From positions 1,364,001 to 1,428,000 of the forward strand of contig CAVZZP010000002.1 in the NCBI GenBank assembly GCA_963779765.1: DNA of 64,000 bases, read 5' to 3'. The notes below the pieces were generated by a model. That model saw only the letters and a program-made list of their open reading frames with translations. It was not told the DNA's origin and made no database searches. The DNA comes from Silicimonas sp963779765 (GTDB lineage Bacteria > Pseudomonadota > Alphaproteobacteria > Rhodobacterales > Rhodobacteraceae). How positions within the stretch are numbered: the first letter of the stretch is position 1; the number at the start of each line of letters is the position of its first letter. Below are positions 15,807 through 24,742 of this stretch, in pieces. The translations under genes and the position numbers were made by a program.

Positions 15807-16913
15807 GTGGCAAATCTGGATGCCGTTCGCGCGGCGCTGTCCCGCATCGTCGATCCGAGCCGGGGCGAGGACATCCTGTCGGCCGGCATGGTCAAGGGAC
15901 TGGCCGTCCGCGACGGAGCCGTCAGTTTCGTGCTGGAGGTGGACCCGGCGCGGGCAGGCGGCATGGAACCGTTGCGCAAGGCGGCTGAAGCCGCCGCGGC
16001 GTCCGTCGAAGGCGTCACCGGCGTGTCCGCCATCCTGACGGCGCACGCGCCGCAGGGTACGGCACGGCAGGCGCCCAAGATGGCCGTTCCCGATCTGGGC
16101 CTGAAGGACTTCACGCCGAAGCCGAAGGCTCCAGAGGGGCCGCAACCCTTGCCCGGCGTGCGCCACGTCGTCGCCATCGCCTCGGGCAAGGGCGGCGTCG
16201 GCAAGTCGACCGTGTCGTCGAACCTGGCCGTCGCCCTCGCCGCGCGCGGGCTTCGGGTCGGGCTTCTGGACGCCGACGTCTACGGCCCCTCGCAGCCTCG
16301 GATGCTGGGCATTACCGGGCGGCCCTCCGCCCCCGGTCCGGGCGTCATACTGCCGCTGCGAAACCACGGCGTCGCGGTGATGTCGCTGGGCTTCATGGTC
16401 GAGGAAGGTGAGGCCATCGTCTGGCGCGGACCGATGCTGATGGGCGCGCTGCAGCAGATGCTCGCGCAGGTCCAGTGGGGGACGCTCGATGTCCTCTTGA
16501 TCGACCTGCCGCCGGGCACGGGCGACGTCCAGATGACCCTCTGCCAGAAGACCGAAGTGGCCGGGGCGGTGATCGTCTCGACGCCGCAGGACATCGCGCT
16601 GATCGACGCCCGCAAGGGCATCGACATGTTCAACCGCATGGGGACGCCGATCCTGGGCCTCGTCGAGAACATGGCCAGCTTCGTCTGCGACGGGTGCGGC
16701 AAGGCGCATCACCCCTTCGGTCACGGCGGGGCGCGGAAGGAGGCCGAGAAGCTGGGCGTGCCCTTCCTGGGCGAGATCCCCCTTCACCTGGGCATCCGCG
16801 TGGCGGGCGACGCCGGCGCGCCGATCGTGGCACAGAAGCCGGAGGGCGAGGAGGCGAAGCCGTTCTGGTCCATCGCCGACGGTCTCGTCGCCACTCTCGC
16901 GGCGCGGGACTGA
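15807..16913 (+). CDS. mrp: Mrp/ApbC-type P-loop Fe-S carrier ATPase
   Basis: A 368-residue protein with an N-terminal MIP18-like (FeS_assembly_P) domain at 1-80. The deviant Walker A is GKGGVGKST (residues 127-135), followed by the switch and LLIDLPPGTGD Walker B region. The bridging-cluster CxxC is CDGC in FVCDGCGKAHH. Such proteins bind a [4Fe-4S] cluster at a dimer interface and hand it to apo-enzymes (family knowledge). It starts at GTG 15807 immediately after DUF6494. The operon context suggests it delivers clusters to the nearby Fe-S-rich formate dehydrogenase proteins, though it may be the general cellular Mrp. Confidence 0.93.
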   Translation: MANLDAVRAALSRIVDPSRGEDILSAGMVKGLAVRDGAVSFVLEVDPARAGGMEPLRKAAEAAAASVEGVTGVSAILTAHAPQGTARQAPKMAVPDLGLKDFTPKPKAPEGPQPLPGVRHVVAIASGKGGVGKSTVSSNLAVALAARGLRVGLLDADVYGPSQPRMLGITGRPSAPGPGVILPLRNHGVAVMSLGFMVEEGEAIVWRGPMLMGALQQMLAQVQWGTLDVLLIDLPPGTGDVQMTLCQKTEVAGAVIVSTPQDIALIDARKGIDMFNRMGTPILGLVENMASFVCDGCGKAHHPFGHGGARKEAEKLGVPFLGEIPLHLGIRVAGDAGAPIVAQKPEGEEAKPFWSIADGLVATLAARD

Positions 16914-16914
16914 C

Positions 16915-17619
16915 ATGCGCATCGACTTCCCTCCCCTTCTTGCCGGCCGAGCGGTCGCCGACGATCCCTTCGAGGTCGCCTGCGCCGCTGCGGGGGACGC
17001 CGAGCCGGGCACGGTGTTCTACAGTCCCGATCCGGACAGGATGCGGGCGGCCATCCTGTTGGCGCCCGAGGTTCCGCTTCGCGAGGCGGCGGGCGTGTGC
17101 TTTGCCGTGTCCCTCGGTCTCAACGATGCTATCGGCGCCCTCGCACCGCCCGAGGTGGGCGTTCACCTCGAGTGGCCGGACCGCATCCGGGTGAACGGTG
17201 CTCGCGCAGGACGGCTGAGGATGGCCGCGTCGACCGCCGACCCCGAGGTCGAGCCCGACTGGCTGACCGTGGGTATCGAGCTTGCGGTGCGGCCCCAGTC
17301 CTCCGATGCGCCGGGTCTGACGCCCGACGAGACCTGCCTGCATGAAGAAGGCTGCGGCGAGATCGGCACGCCCGACCTGATCGAGGCCTGGGCGCGCCAC
17401 ATGATGAACTGGCTGCACATCTACCTGACCGACGGCTTCACCGAACTGCACGAGGAGTGGCGCGCGAAAGCGCACGGTCTCGGTGGTGCGGTCGAGTATC
17501 CCGAGCCGGGCACCTTCGTCGGGCTCGACGAATGGGGAGGCATGATCCTGAAGGACGGAGATGCGACACGCCTTCTGCCGCTTACCCGAATGATGGAGGC
17601 CCGATGTTCGCCCGCGTGA
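16915..17619 (+). CDS. Biotin/lipoate ligase-like protein with DUF4444-type C-terminus
   Basis: A 234-residue cytoplasmic protein. Residues 1-170 follow the fold of the biotin/lipoate A/B ligase family (the core ...HLEWPDRIRVNGARAGRL corresponds to the WPNDI...GRKLAGIL strand-turn of BirA). Residues 185-232 (EYPEPGTFVGLDEWGGMILKDG) resemble the SH3-like C-terminal domain. The glycine/arginine-rich nucleotide loop of BirA is not visible, and the catalytic Lys position reads Arg, so ligase activity is doubtful. It is 1 base after mrp and overlaps DUF6505 by 16 bases. The operon suggests a maturation role with Mrp. Confidence 0.75.
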   Translation: MRIDFPPLLAGRAVADDPFEVACAAAGDAEPGTVFYSPDPDRMRAAILLAPEVPLREAAGVCFAVSLGLNDAIGALAPPEVGVHLEWPDRIRVNGARAGRLRMAASTADPEVEPDWLTVGIELAVRPQSSDAPGLTPDETCLHEEGCGEIGTPDLIEAWARHMMNWLHIYLTDGFTELHEEWRAKAHGLGGAVEYPEPGTFVGLDEWGGMILKDGDATRLLPLTRMMEARCSPA

Positions 17620-18071
17620 TCCGTCTCGACGACAGCGACCTTAACGTTTTCGACCTGGCTGCCGAGCCGGGGGAATGGGCCGTGCCGGGAACCTTCGCCT
17701 TCTCGAACTGGTCCGAGGACGAACTGACCGGCAAGGCGCGCCAGGCGTTCGCGCACGGCTGGCTGGGCCTGTCGAGCTTCGGGCGCGCCTCGGTCGTCGC
17801 CGTCACGCCGATCACGGCGGTCGAGAAGGCGGCGCTCGCGGACGCCCTGGCCGCGCACTTCGTAGCCGCCTGGGGAGCGCCCGACCTCGACGCCGCGCGG
17901 CCCGTGGCGGGCGAGGAGATCGCGCACATGGCCGCGCTCTGCGAGGGCCACCCCGAGAACAGCCTCATCGTCCTCGAACGCGAGTTGACCGGGGCCGGCG
18001 TCCGCGACCGCTTTCGGATCGTTCCGCCGCAGGGGGCTGCGCTGGAAACCTTCGCGGTCCACGGCGACTGA
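17604..18071 (+). CDS. DUF6505 family protein
   Basis: A 155-residue cytoplasmic protein with the pattern LNVFDLAAEPGEWAVPGTFAF at the start and a compact alpha/beta body. No metal or catalytic motif is evident. I recognise it as DUF6505, found next to the ligase-like gene in alphaproteobacteria. It overlaps the previous gene by 16 bases and the following marC start by 1 base (TGATG), so it is translationally coupled on both sides. Function is unknown; a link to Fe-S or formate dehydrogenase maturation is inference from context. Confidence 0.7.
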   Translation: MFARVIRLDDSDLNVFDLAAEPGEWAVPGTFAFSNWSEDELTGKARQAFAHGWLGLSSFGRASVVAVTPITAVEKAALADALAAHFVAAWGAPDLDAARPVAGEEIAHMAALCEGHPENSLIVLERELTGAGVRDRFRIVPPQGAALETFAVHGD

Positions 18072-18736
18072 TGCCGAGCTTCGACCAGCTTCTGCGCGAG
18101 TTCATCACGCTTTTCGTGGTCATCGACCCGATCGGGACGCTGCCGGTGTTCTACTTCGCAGCAGCGGGCGTGCCGCGTCATCTGCACTGGCGCCTTGCGG
18201 CGCGGGCGGTCGTCGTCGCGGGCGGCGTTCTTCTGGGCTTTCTCATCGCGGGTCAGATCCTTCTGGAAGGCCTGGGCCTTCGCTTCGGGTCGTTCCAGAT
18301 CGCAGGCGGGATCGTGCTTTTTCTCTTCGCGATGACGATGATCTTCGGGGAATCGCGTCCCGAGGAAGTGATCCACGAGGCGGAGCGCGCGTCCCTGTCG
18401 GGCGCGGTCTTTCCGCTCGCCATTCCCTCCATCGCCTCGCCCGGCGCGATGCTCGCCATCGTCATCCTGACGGACAACCACACCAATGCGGTGCTCGATC
18501 AGGTGGTGACGGCGGTCGTTCTCTGCGCGGTTCTCGGGATCACGCTCGCCCTGCTTCTGCTTGCGGCGCAGTTGAAGCGGGTGCTGGGGGAAACCGGGGC
18601 AAGCGTCATCAGCCGCGTTATGGGAATCATTCTGGCGACGGTCGCGGTCGACTCGATCCTGGGCGGGCTCGATGCAGTGGGCGTCCTGACCCTTCCGGAG
18701 GGCGGTGCGCTGGAGATCTCCGCTCAGGACGAATGA
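18071..18736 (+). CDS. MarC-family integral membrane protein
   Basis: A 221-residue protein with six hydrophobic helices (around 8-28, 42-62, 68-88, 115-135, 145-165, 185-205). The family signatures are FVVIDPIGTLPVF near the N-terminus and PLAIPSIASPGAM in the middle. The MarC/UPF0056 family is widespread in inner membranes; its transported substrate is not established, and the old link to multiple antibiotic resistance was withdrawn. It is the last gene of the mrp operon. Confidence 0.88.
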   Translation: MPSFDQLLREFITLFVVIDPIGTLPVFYFAAAGVPRHLHWRLAARAVVVAGGVLLGFLIAGQILLEGLGLRFGSFQIAGGIVLFLFAMTMIFGESRPEEVIHEAERASLSGAVFPLAIPSIASPGAMLAIVILTDNHTNAVLDQVVTAVVLCAVLGITLALLLLAAQLKRVLGETGASVISRVMGIILATVAVDSILGGLDAVGVLTLPEGGALEISAQDE

Positions 18737-18737
18737 C

Positions 18738-18765
18738 AAAAAAAGGCCGGGCTGAAAGCCCGGCC
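18738..18765 (-). terminator. Rho-independent terminator of the response regulator gene
   Basis: On the minus strand an 8-bp stem, GGCCGGGC / GCCCGGCC, with a 5-base loop is followed by seven Ts. It lies 59 bases beyond the corrected stop of the response regulator gene. The plus strand lacks a T run after the hairpin, so it serves mainly the minus-strand gene, although it also sits right after marC. Confidence 0.88.
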
Positions 18766-18824
18766 AGTCCAACAGGGAGGTACCATGCCATAACCCGGAC
18801 ATGGAAACGGGATCCGTAAACCCA

Positions 18825-19515
18825 TCAGGCGACCAAACGGTAACCGCCCGAACTCGGTTACAAGTAAACGCGCATTCGAGGGATCCGGTTCGATTTTTTG
18901 TCGCAGCCGGTAAATATGTGTCTCGAGTGTGTGCGTTGTGACACCAGCGTTATAGCCCCAGACCTCGTGCAGAAGGATGTCGCGCGGCACGACGCCCTCG
19001 CTGGCGCGGTAGAGAAACTTGAGGATATTGGTCTCTTTCTCCGTCAACCGGATCTTCTTTTCATCCTCGGTAATCAGCATCTTCTGCGCTGGCTGGAACG
19101 TGTAGGGCCCAAGCTGGAAGACGGCGTCTTCGGACTGTTCGTGCTGCCTCAGTTGCGCCCGGATACGGGCGAGCAGGACGGGAAACTTGAAGGGCTTCGT
19201 GACGTAGTCGTTCGCGCCCGCGTCGAGGCCGAGGATGGTGTCGGCGTCCGAATCATGTCCCGTCAGCATCAGGACCGGGCACTTCACGCCGTGCTTGCGC
19301 AGCACGCGGCAAAGTTCGCGCCCGTCGGTGTCGGGAAGGCCGACATCGAGGATGACGAGGTCATATATACCCTGCCGGACACGCTCCAGCGCCTCGGCAC
19401 CGTTGCCGGCTTCGAAGACGTCGAAGTCTTCAGTCATCACGAGTTGCTCGCCGAGCGCCTCGCGCAGGTCTTCGTCGTCGTCGACCAAAAGGATCTTCTT
19501 GAGGTTCTGAGCCAT
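18825..19515 (-). CDS. OmpR/PhoB-family response regulator (frameshift near the 3' end)
   Basis: A 229-residue two-component regulator from ATG 19515. The receiver domain has the acidic pocket VDDDED (11-16), phospho-acceptor Asp57 in VILDVGLPD and Lys in the TKPF motif. The winged-helix output domain carries LTEKETNILKFLY and THTLETHIYRLRQKI. One extra base near 18851 shifts the last ten codons; without it the end reads TESGGYRLVA, the normal family ending, with the stop at 18825. No histidine kinase is adjacent, so it is an orphan in this window. Target genes are unknown. Confidence 0.88.
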
Positions 19516-19646
19516 GTCACACTTCTCCGTGAACCGATGGTGAGGAAATGAGCGCGCCTCCGCGATCTTGCAAGGAATGCTGCAGAAACTCACAGGCTCG
19601 TGTCGCGGCAGGGGGAAATGTTTCAAATCCTTGACGGAAGGCGTAG

Positions 19647-20747
19647 ATGACTGTTGAGCCGCCCGGAGACGCGATGTCCCTGCTACCTACCCTGATGGAA
19701 CGCATCGCCCGTGCGCGGACGGACCTTCGGCTTGGCCTTCCGGTCGTGTTGCAGGGTGATGGGCGTTCGGTCCTGGCCCTTGCCGCCGAAGGTCTCGACG
19801 CGGACCGCTTCGCGGACCTGCGCGCGCTCGGCGATCCGGTGCTTGCCGTGACGGCCCGGCGCGCGGCGACGCTGAACGCCCGCGCCTATGACGGGGATAT
19901 GGCCCGCATCGTCCTGCCGCGCGACGTCACGCCGGACTGGATCCGCGCCGTCGCCGACCCCCAGGATGACCTGTCGGCGCCGATGAAGGGCCCTTTCGTC
20001 GCGATGCGCGATGGTCCGGCCGACCTGCACCGGGTGGCCCTCATGCTGGCCAAGTCCGCGCGGCTCCTGCCCGCGGCACTGGTCCTCGACATCGGTGCCG
20101 CACCCGACGATCTGACCCGGCTGGACGCCGCCCTGACGCTGAAGGCGCTGTCGGACCCCGCGCATCACACCCTCGTCGTCGCCGGACGGGTCCCCCTTTC
20201 CGTGTCGGACGCCGGGCGCGTTCACGTCTTCCGTCCCGAAGACGGCGGCGAGGAGCATGTCGTCTGCGAAATCGGGCGTCCGTCGCGGTCCGAGCCGGTT
20301 CTGGTGCGCCTGCACTCGGCCTGTTTCACGGGCGACGTTCTTGGGTCTCTCAAGTGCGATTGCGGTCCGCAGCTTCACGCCGCGCTGACGCAGATGGGGT
20401 CCGAGGGAGCGGGTATCCTTCTCTACCTCAACCAGGAGGGCCGCGGCATCGGTCTCGCCAACAAGATGCGCGCCTACGCCCTTCAGGACCAAGGCTTCGA
20501 CACGGTCGAGGCGAACCATCGGCTGGGTTTCGAGGACGACGAGCGCGACTTCCGCACCGGCGCGGACCTTCTGAAGCGGCTCGGCTTCTCGAAGGTGCGC
20601 CTGATGACCAACAACCCCGCCAAGGTCGAGATGATGGCGGCGCAAGGCATCGACGTCACCGAGCGCGTGCCGCTGCAAGCGGGTCGCAACCCGCTGAACA
20701 CGGCCTATCTCGACGTCAAGGCCCGGAAATCCGGCCACATTCTCTGA
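19647..20747 (+). CDS. ribA: GTP cyclohydrolase II
   Basis: This enzyme opens GTP to the first pyrimidine intermediate of riboflavin synthesis. The protein has 366 residues from ATG 19647; a second ATG at 19674 (MSLLPTL) also has a ribosome site (GGAG) and may be the true start. The C-terminal catalytic half contains the zinc ligands C226, C237 and C239 (HSACFTGDVLGSLKCDCG), the NQEGRGIGL GTP-binding loop and the LMTNNPAK motif. The ~200-residue N-terminal extension looks like a degenerate partner domain, common in alphaproteobacterial RibA. It is divergent from the response regulator. Confidence 0.93.
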   Translation: MTVEPPGDAMSLLPTLMERIARARTDLRLGLPVVLQGDGRSVLALAAEGLDADRFADLRALGDPVLAVTARRAATLNARAYDGDMARIVLPRDVTPDWIRAVADPQDDLSAPMKGPFVAMRDGPADLHRVALMLAKSARLLPAALVLDIGAAPDDLTRLDAALTLKALSDPAHHTLVVAGRVPLSVSDAGRVHVFRPEDGGEEHVVCEIGRPSRSEPVLVRLHSACFTGDVLGSLKCDCGPQLHAALTQMGSEGAGILLYLNQEGRGIGLANKMRAYALQDQGFDTVEANHRLGFEDDERDFRTGADLLKRLGFSKVRLMTNNPAKVEMMAAQGIDVTERVPLQAGRNPLNTAYLDVKARKSGHIL

Positions 20748-20754
20748 GGGACCA

Positions 20755-21417
20755 ATGCCGCACAAGAGCCGCATATTCGGGGTCGTCGGCCTCGGCAACT
20801 TCGGAAGCACGGTCGCGACCGAGCTCATGCGCTTCGGCAACAGCGTCATCGCCGTCGACGTGAACGAGCGCGCAGTGGGCCTTCACGCCGACAAGGTGAC
20901 CGAGGCGCTGATCGTCGACGCGCGAGACGAGGAAGCGCTGCGCGAGGCGGGCTTCGGCGAATGCTATGGCGCGGTCATCGCCATCGCGAACGACATCGAA
21001 AGCTCGATCCTGGCCGCGATGAACCTCAAGCTGATCGGGGTGAAGACGATCTGGGCCAAGGCGGTATCGAAGACGCACCACCGCATCCTGTCGCGCATCG
21101 GTGTGGACCGCGTTATCCATCCGCAGGTCGATATCGGGCAGTACGTCGCGCAGGTGCTGAACAACCCGCTGATCCGCGACTACGTCAGCCTCGGAAACGG
21201 CTACCACGTCGTCAACTTCCGGGTTCCCGCCAGCCTCGAGGGGCACAGCCTGTCCGAGATCAGATCGATCTCCCAGCATGACCTGCGCTGCATCGGCGTC
21301 ATGCGGGGAACCGAGTTCGTCGGGTCGGGCGCGGATGGCTGCGTCCTTCAGTCCGACGACCTTCTCCTGCTTCTGGGAGAGCGGAAGAAGCTGAGCGACT
21401 TTGCGGCCTCGCTCTGA
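20755..21417 (+). CDS. ktrA: KtrA/TrkA-type potassium channel gating subunit
   Basis: A 220-residue cytoplasmic RCK protein. The Rossmann motif GVVGLGNFGSTVA begins the RCK-N domain, and an Asp closes strand two (VIAVDVNE). Residues 135-220 form the RCK-C (TrkA_C) domain. The size matches KtrA, which forms an octameric ring on the KtrB dimer and gates K+ flow according to ATP/ADP (family knowledge). It follows ribA by 7 bases and precedes the membrane subunit by 13 bases, so the three may share a transcript. Confidence 0.9.
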   Translation: MPHKSRIFGVVGLGNFGSTVATELMRFGNSVIAVDVNERAVGLHADKVTEALIVDARDEEALREAGFGECYGAVIAIANDIESSILAAMNLKLIGVKTIWAKAVSKTHHRILSRIGVDRVIHPQVDIGQYVAQVLNNPLIRDYVSLGNGYHVVNFRVPASLEGHSLSEIRSISQHDLRCIGVMRGTEFVGSGADGCVLQSDDLLLLLGERKKLSDFAASL

Positions 21418-21430
21418 GACGCCGCACAGG

Positions 21431-22768
21431 ATGGTTCCCTCCAACCCCTTCCTCGCCAGGCTCGCGCGCATTCCAGCGCCGGCGATCCTGGCGCTGTCCT
21501 ATTCTACGCTGATCGTCATAGGCTCGATCCTTCTCTGGCTGCCGATCTCGACGGTCGAGCATGTCACCTTCGCCGACGCGCTCTTCACCTCCGCATCGGC
21601 GGTCACTGTGACCGGCCTCGTCGTCGTCGATCCGGGCAGCAGCTTCACCTTCTTCGGCCAGGCGGTCATCGCCTTCCTGATCGAATGCGGCGGCCTGGGG
21701 CTGATGACCTTCGCCACGCTCGTCTTCTCGGCGCTTGGCATCCAGGTCGGGCTGCCGCACCGCTACATCCTTCGCGAGGACCTGAACCAGACATCGATCG
21801 CCTCGCTGCCTCGACTGGTGAAGACGGTCCTGAAGGTCGCCTTCGCGTTCCAGGCGGCGGGTGCCTTGGTGTTGGCCTTCGTCTTCGTGCCGGAGTTCGG
21901 CTGGGCGCAGGGACTATGGCATGCTGTCTTTCACTCGATCTCGGCCTTCAACAACGCGGGTTTCGCGCTGTTTCCCGACTCGCTGTCGCAATGGGTCGGT
22001 CATCCTGTCGTCAACCTGATCGTGCCGACCCTCTTCATCGTCGGCGGCGTCGGCTTCATCGTGCTCGAGGACATCTGGCGGCAACGCGGCTGGCGGCGGC
22101 TGACGGCACATTCGAAGATCACGTTGGCGGGGACGGCCATTCTGATCGCCCTGCCGTTCTTCTTTTTTGCGCTCATCGAGTGGCGCAACCCCCAGACGCT
22201 GGCCGATCTGTCGACGGGCGACAAGCTCTGGGCGAGCTGGTTCCAGGCGGTCACGCCGCGCACTGCCGGGTTCAACACGATCCCCACAGGCGGAATGCAC
22301 GACGCGACCACGCTGATGACGATGACGCTTATGCTGATCGGGGGCGGCAGCACCTCGACCGCGGGCGGGATCAAGGTCACGACCTTCTTCGTTCTTCTCC
22401 TCGCCACCGTCGCCTTCTTCCGGCGACGCTCGACGCCTCATGTCTTCAGCCGCAGCATCGAGCCAGAGGACATCCTCAAGGTCCTGGCCCTAGTCACCAT
22501 TTCCAGCCTCGTCATCTTCACGGGCATCTTCTTTGCCTCGATTTCGCACGACGGCGAATTCCTGAACCTGTCCTTCGAGGTCGTGTCGGCCTTCGGCACG
22601 ACGGGTTTGTCGCGAGGGGCAACGGCGGAACTCGACCCGATCGGGCGGACGGTGATCATCCTCATGATGTTCCTCGGGCGGGTCGGACCGCTGACGCTCG
22701 GCTTCTTCCTGGCGACGCGGTCGGCGCCGAGGGTGCGCTATCCCAAGGGACGGATCTATCTTGGCTGA
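21431..22768 (+). CDS. ktrB: TrkH/KtrB-family potassium transporter membrane subunit
   Basis: A 445-residue K+ (Na+-coupled) uptake subunit with four pore-loop repeats of the SKT superfamily. The selectivity-filter regions SAVTVTGLVV, SISAFNNAGFALF, TAGFNTI and SAFGTTGLSRG are visible, each with the conserved Gly. The length fits KtrB better than the longer TrkH. The start ATG 21431 follows an AGG site and lies 13 bases after ktrA. Its stop overlaps the TTG start of the next gene by 8 bases. Confidence 0.9.
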   Translation: MVPSNPFLARLARIPAPAILALSYSTLIVIGSILLWLPISTVEHVTFADALFTSASAVTVTGLVVVDPGSSFTFFGQAVIAFLIECGGLGLMTFATLVFSALGIQVGLPHRYILREDLNQTSIASLPRLVKTVLKVAFAFQAAGALVLAFVFVPEFGWAQGLWHAVFHSISAFNNAGFALFPDSLSQWVGHPVVNLIVPTLFIVGGVGFIVLEDIWRQRGWRRLTAHSKITLAGTAILIALPFFFFALIEWRNPQTLADLSTGDKLWASWFQAVTPRTAGFNTIPTGGMHDATTLMTMTLMLIGGGSTSTAGGIKVTTFFVLLLATVAFFRRRSTPHVFSRSIEPEDILKVLALVTISSLVIFTGIFFASISHDGEFLNLSFEVVSAFGTTGLSRGATAELDPIGRTVIILMMFLGRVGPLTLGFFLATRSAPRVRYPKGRIYLG

Positions 22769-23249
22769 CCTTCGCCTCACGCCCGGCGGCCTGCGCCTCG
22801 GGCCGCATCGCTGGCCCTGCACCGTGGGGCGTGGCGGGCTGACTCGCGCCAAACGCGAGGGCGATGGAGCGACGCCGAGGGGCGCCCATCGCATCGTCGG
22901 CATGTTTTGGCGGCCCGACCGCCTGCCCCGACCCGCGCCCTGGGCCGAGCCGATCCGGCCGGGCGACCTCTGGTGCGACGACCCGAGCCATCCGCTCTAC
23001 AACCACCTCGCCCGCGCGCCGATGACGGCGTCTCACGAACGGATGCGGCGCGCGGATCGGCTCTACGACCTCGTCCTCGTCACCGACTGGAATTGGCCCG
23101 ACGCGATCCCCGGCGCCGGAAGCGCCATCTTCCTGCATCGCTGGCGCGGCCCCGGCCGTCCGACGGAAGGCTGCATCGCGTTGCGACCCGACCATCTTCT
23201 CGACCTCGCCCGCCGCATCGAGCCGGGCACGAGGCTTCTGGTGCCCTAG
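22761..23249 (+). CDS. L,D-transpeptidase (YkuD) family protein without signal peptide
   Basis: A 162-residue YkuD-domain protein read from TTG 22761. The catalytic His and Cys are in IFLHRW and TEGCIALRPD, the HxxxSxGC-type pattern with Thr-Glu before GCI. Such enzymes cross-link peptidoglycan or attach lipoprotein, but this one starts directly with the domain and shows no signal peptide or membrane anchor, so its site of action is unclear. It overlaps ktrB by 8 bases and shares the CTAG of its stop with holA on the other strand. Similar short forms occur in other Rhodobacterales (family knowledge). Confidence 0.8.
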   Translation: MADLRLTPGGLRLGPHRWPCTVGRGGLTRAKREGDGATPRGAHRIVGMFWRPDRLPRPAPWAEPIRPGDLWCDDPSHPLYNHLARAPMTASHERMRRADRLYDLVLVTDWNWPDAIPGAGSAIFLHRWRGPGRPTEGCIALRPDHLLDLARRIEPGTRLLVP

Positions 23250-24269
23250 CGCCGGTTCATCCACGCGAGGCGCAGAAGCGCCCGCTCCATCACGGCCATC
23301 TCCGGCACCTCGGCCGTCGACCGCAGCGTGAGGTCGGTGTCCAGCAGAAGCGACAGCGCCTTCTCCAGACGGTGCATCCCCCAGTCCGACGCCTGCCGCT
23401 GGATGCGGTCCCGACGCGGCCCGAACACAGGCGGCCTCAGCTTGCCGATGCCGGACCCTGCGCCGCCGGGATCGGAGGCGACCGCGTGCAGCGTCCGAAA
23501 ATGCCGCGTCGCCCCGATGCAGAGGCCGACCGGCCCCACGCCCTGCGCCTCAAGTCGACGCAGAACAGGTCCGATCTCATGCGCCTTGCCCTCGGCGGCG
23601 AGGTTCAGGACATCGTCCAGCGCCGCTTCTATCGACGCCGGGGCGGACAGGGCGACCTCCTCGGGTGTCAGCGGGGTCGCGTCGCCGATCTTGTAGAGCG
23701 CGATCTTCTCGAGCGTCTGGCGGAAATCGCCCGGCGAGAGGCTTCGTGCCAGGTCCGTCAGCGCAGCCATCGCATCGCCCGAGATGTCCCGCAGGCCGGA
23801 CGCCTTCAGCGCCGCCTCTATCTCGGCCCGACCGGGAGGGTCGTCGTAGATCGCGGCGGCGTAGGTCCCGCGGTGATCCTCGAAGAGCTTCCGCAACTTC
23901 GACTTCGCCGGCAAGCTGGCCCGCCGTCACCACGATCTGAGCGTCGCCCTCGCGCCAGTCCGCCAGGGCCGCCGCGAAGGTATCGGCCAGACCGTCGCCG
24001 GCGTCCTCGACGAAGGCAACGCGGGGTCCGGGAAAAAAGCCCTGCGCCTTCACAGCGTCAAGAAGAAGGGCGGGATCCTTGCGAAGGTCCGAGGCGGGGA
24101 TCCGCGTCAGGCGCATCTCTTCCTCGCCTGCGGCACCGACGAGCGCCTTCACGACCTCCTGCCGCCGCAAGGCGACGCGCATCGCGTCCACCCCGTGGAT
24201 CAGAAGACCTGTGGCCGCGGCATCGGGCTTCGCGAAATAAGCCGGCGCGTCGCGGGCCGACAGCTTCAC
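23246..24269 (-). CDS. holA: DNA polymerase III delta subunit (one frameshift)
   Basis: The clamp-loader delta subunit, which opens the sliding clamp during replication, about 340 residues. The GTG start at 24269 overlaps the lptE stop (GTGA). The N-terminal region (VKLSARDAPAYFAK, then IHGVDAMRV) matches alphaproteobacterial HolA, and the C-terminal region contains the helical collar (TRHFRTLHAVAS). One extra base at 23913/23914 puts the last 222 residues in another frame; without it the junction reads AGQLPAKSKLRKLF. lptE-holA order downstream of leuS is the usual one in proteobacteria. The break must be a sequence error, since the gene is essential. Confidence 0.88.
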
Positions 24270-24742
24270 GGGACGCGCGTCATCAGGTCCGCGACGATCC
24301 GGTCGGCGAGGATCACCATCAGCCGGCGGCGCGCGTCGCGGGCGGCGAAGGCGGTGGCGACGGTGGTCGAGGTGGCCGAATAGCTGGTGAAGCTCTGCTC
24401 GCCGCCCGTGGCCACGACCGTGTCGTCGCCTTTCCGCGTCAGCCGCCATTCGACCCGGCCCGAGACGTTGTAGCGGCTGATCTCGCCATCCGGCAGGAAG
24501 CCGACGGCGTCCTCCGAGAGACGGATGTCGGCAGTCAGGGCAAGGTCGCCCGCCTCGGATGCGCCGAGCCTGTCTTCCAGACGGCGGACCAGCACATAGC
24601 CTTCCTCGTCGAGGGGAGGTCCGACGTCGATGCGGCCCCTCAGCCCTTCCGCGCTGCCGCCCGGCCCGTAAACCGGCGTGAAGCCGCAGCCCGCCAGAGC
24701 GAGGAACGACAGAAGAAAGGTGCGGCGGTCAGATGACGACAT
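24266..24742 (-). CDS. lptE: LPS-assembly lipoprotein LptE
   Basis: A 158-residue outer-membrane lipoprotein that plugs the LptD barrel and helps insert LPS. The lipobox FLALAGCG puts the acylated Cys at residue 19. The body is the LptE (LPS-assembly lipoprotein RlpB-like) fold with GFTPVYGP directly after the Cys, a typical family start. It overlaps leuS by 14 bases and holA by 4 bases, giving the conserved leuS-lptE-holA operon. Confidence 0.9.
   Translation of the reverse strand: MSSSDRRTFLLSFLALAGCGFTPVYGPGGSAEGLRGRIDVGPPLDEEGYVLVRRLEDRLGASEAGDLALTADIRLSEDAVGFLPDGEISRYNVSGRVEWRLTRKGDDTVVATGGEQSFTSYSATSTTVATAFAARDARRRLMVILADRIVADLMTRVP

Noticed and set aside
14793..17012. 739-codon minus-strand frame covering DUF6494 and mrp
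   Set aside because: Only the part below 15540 (cytochrome c) has protein-like features. The rest is antisense to Mrp.
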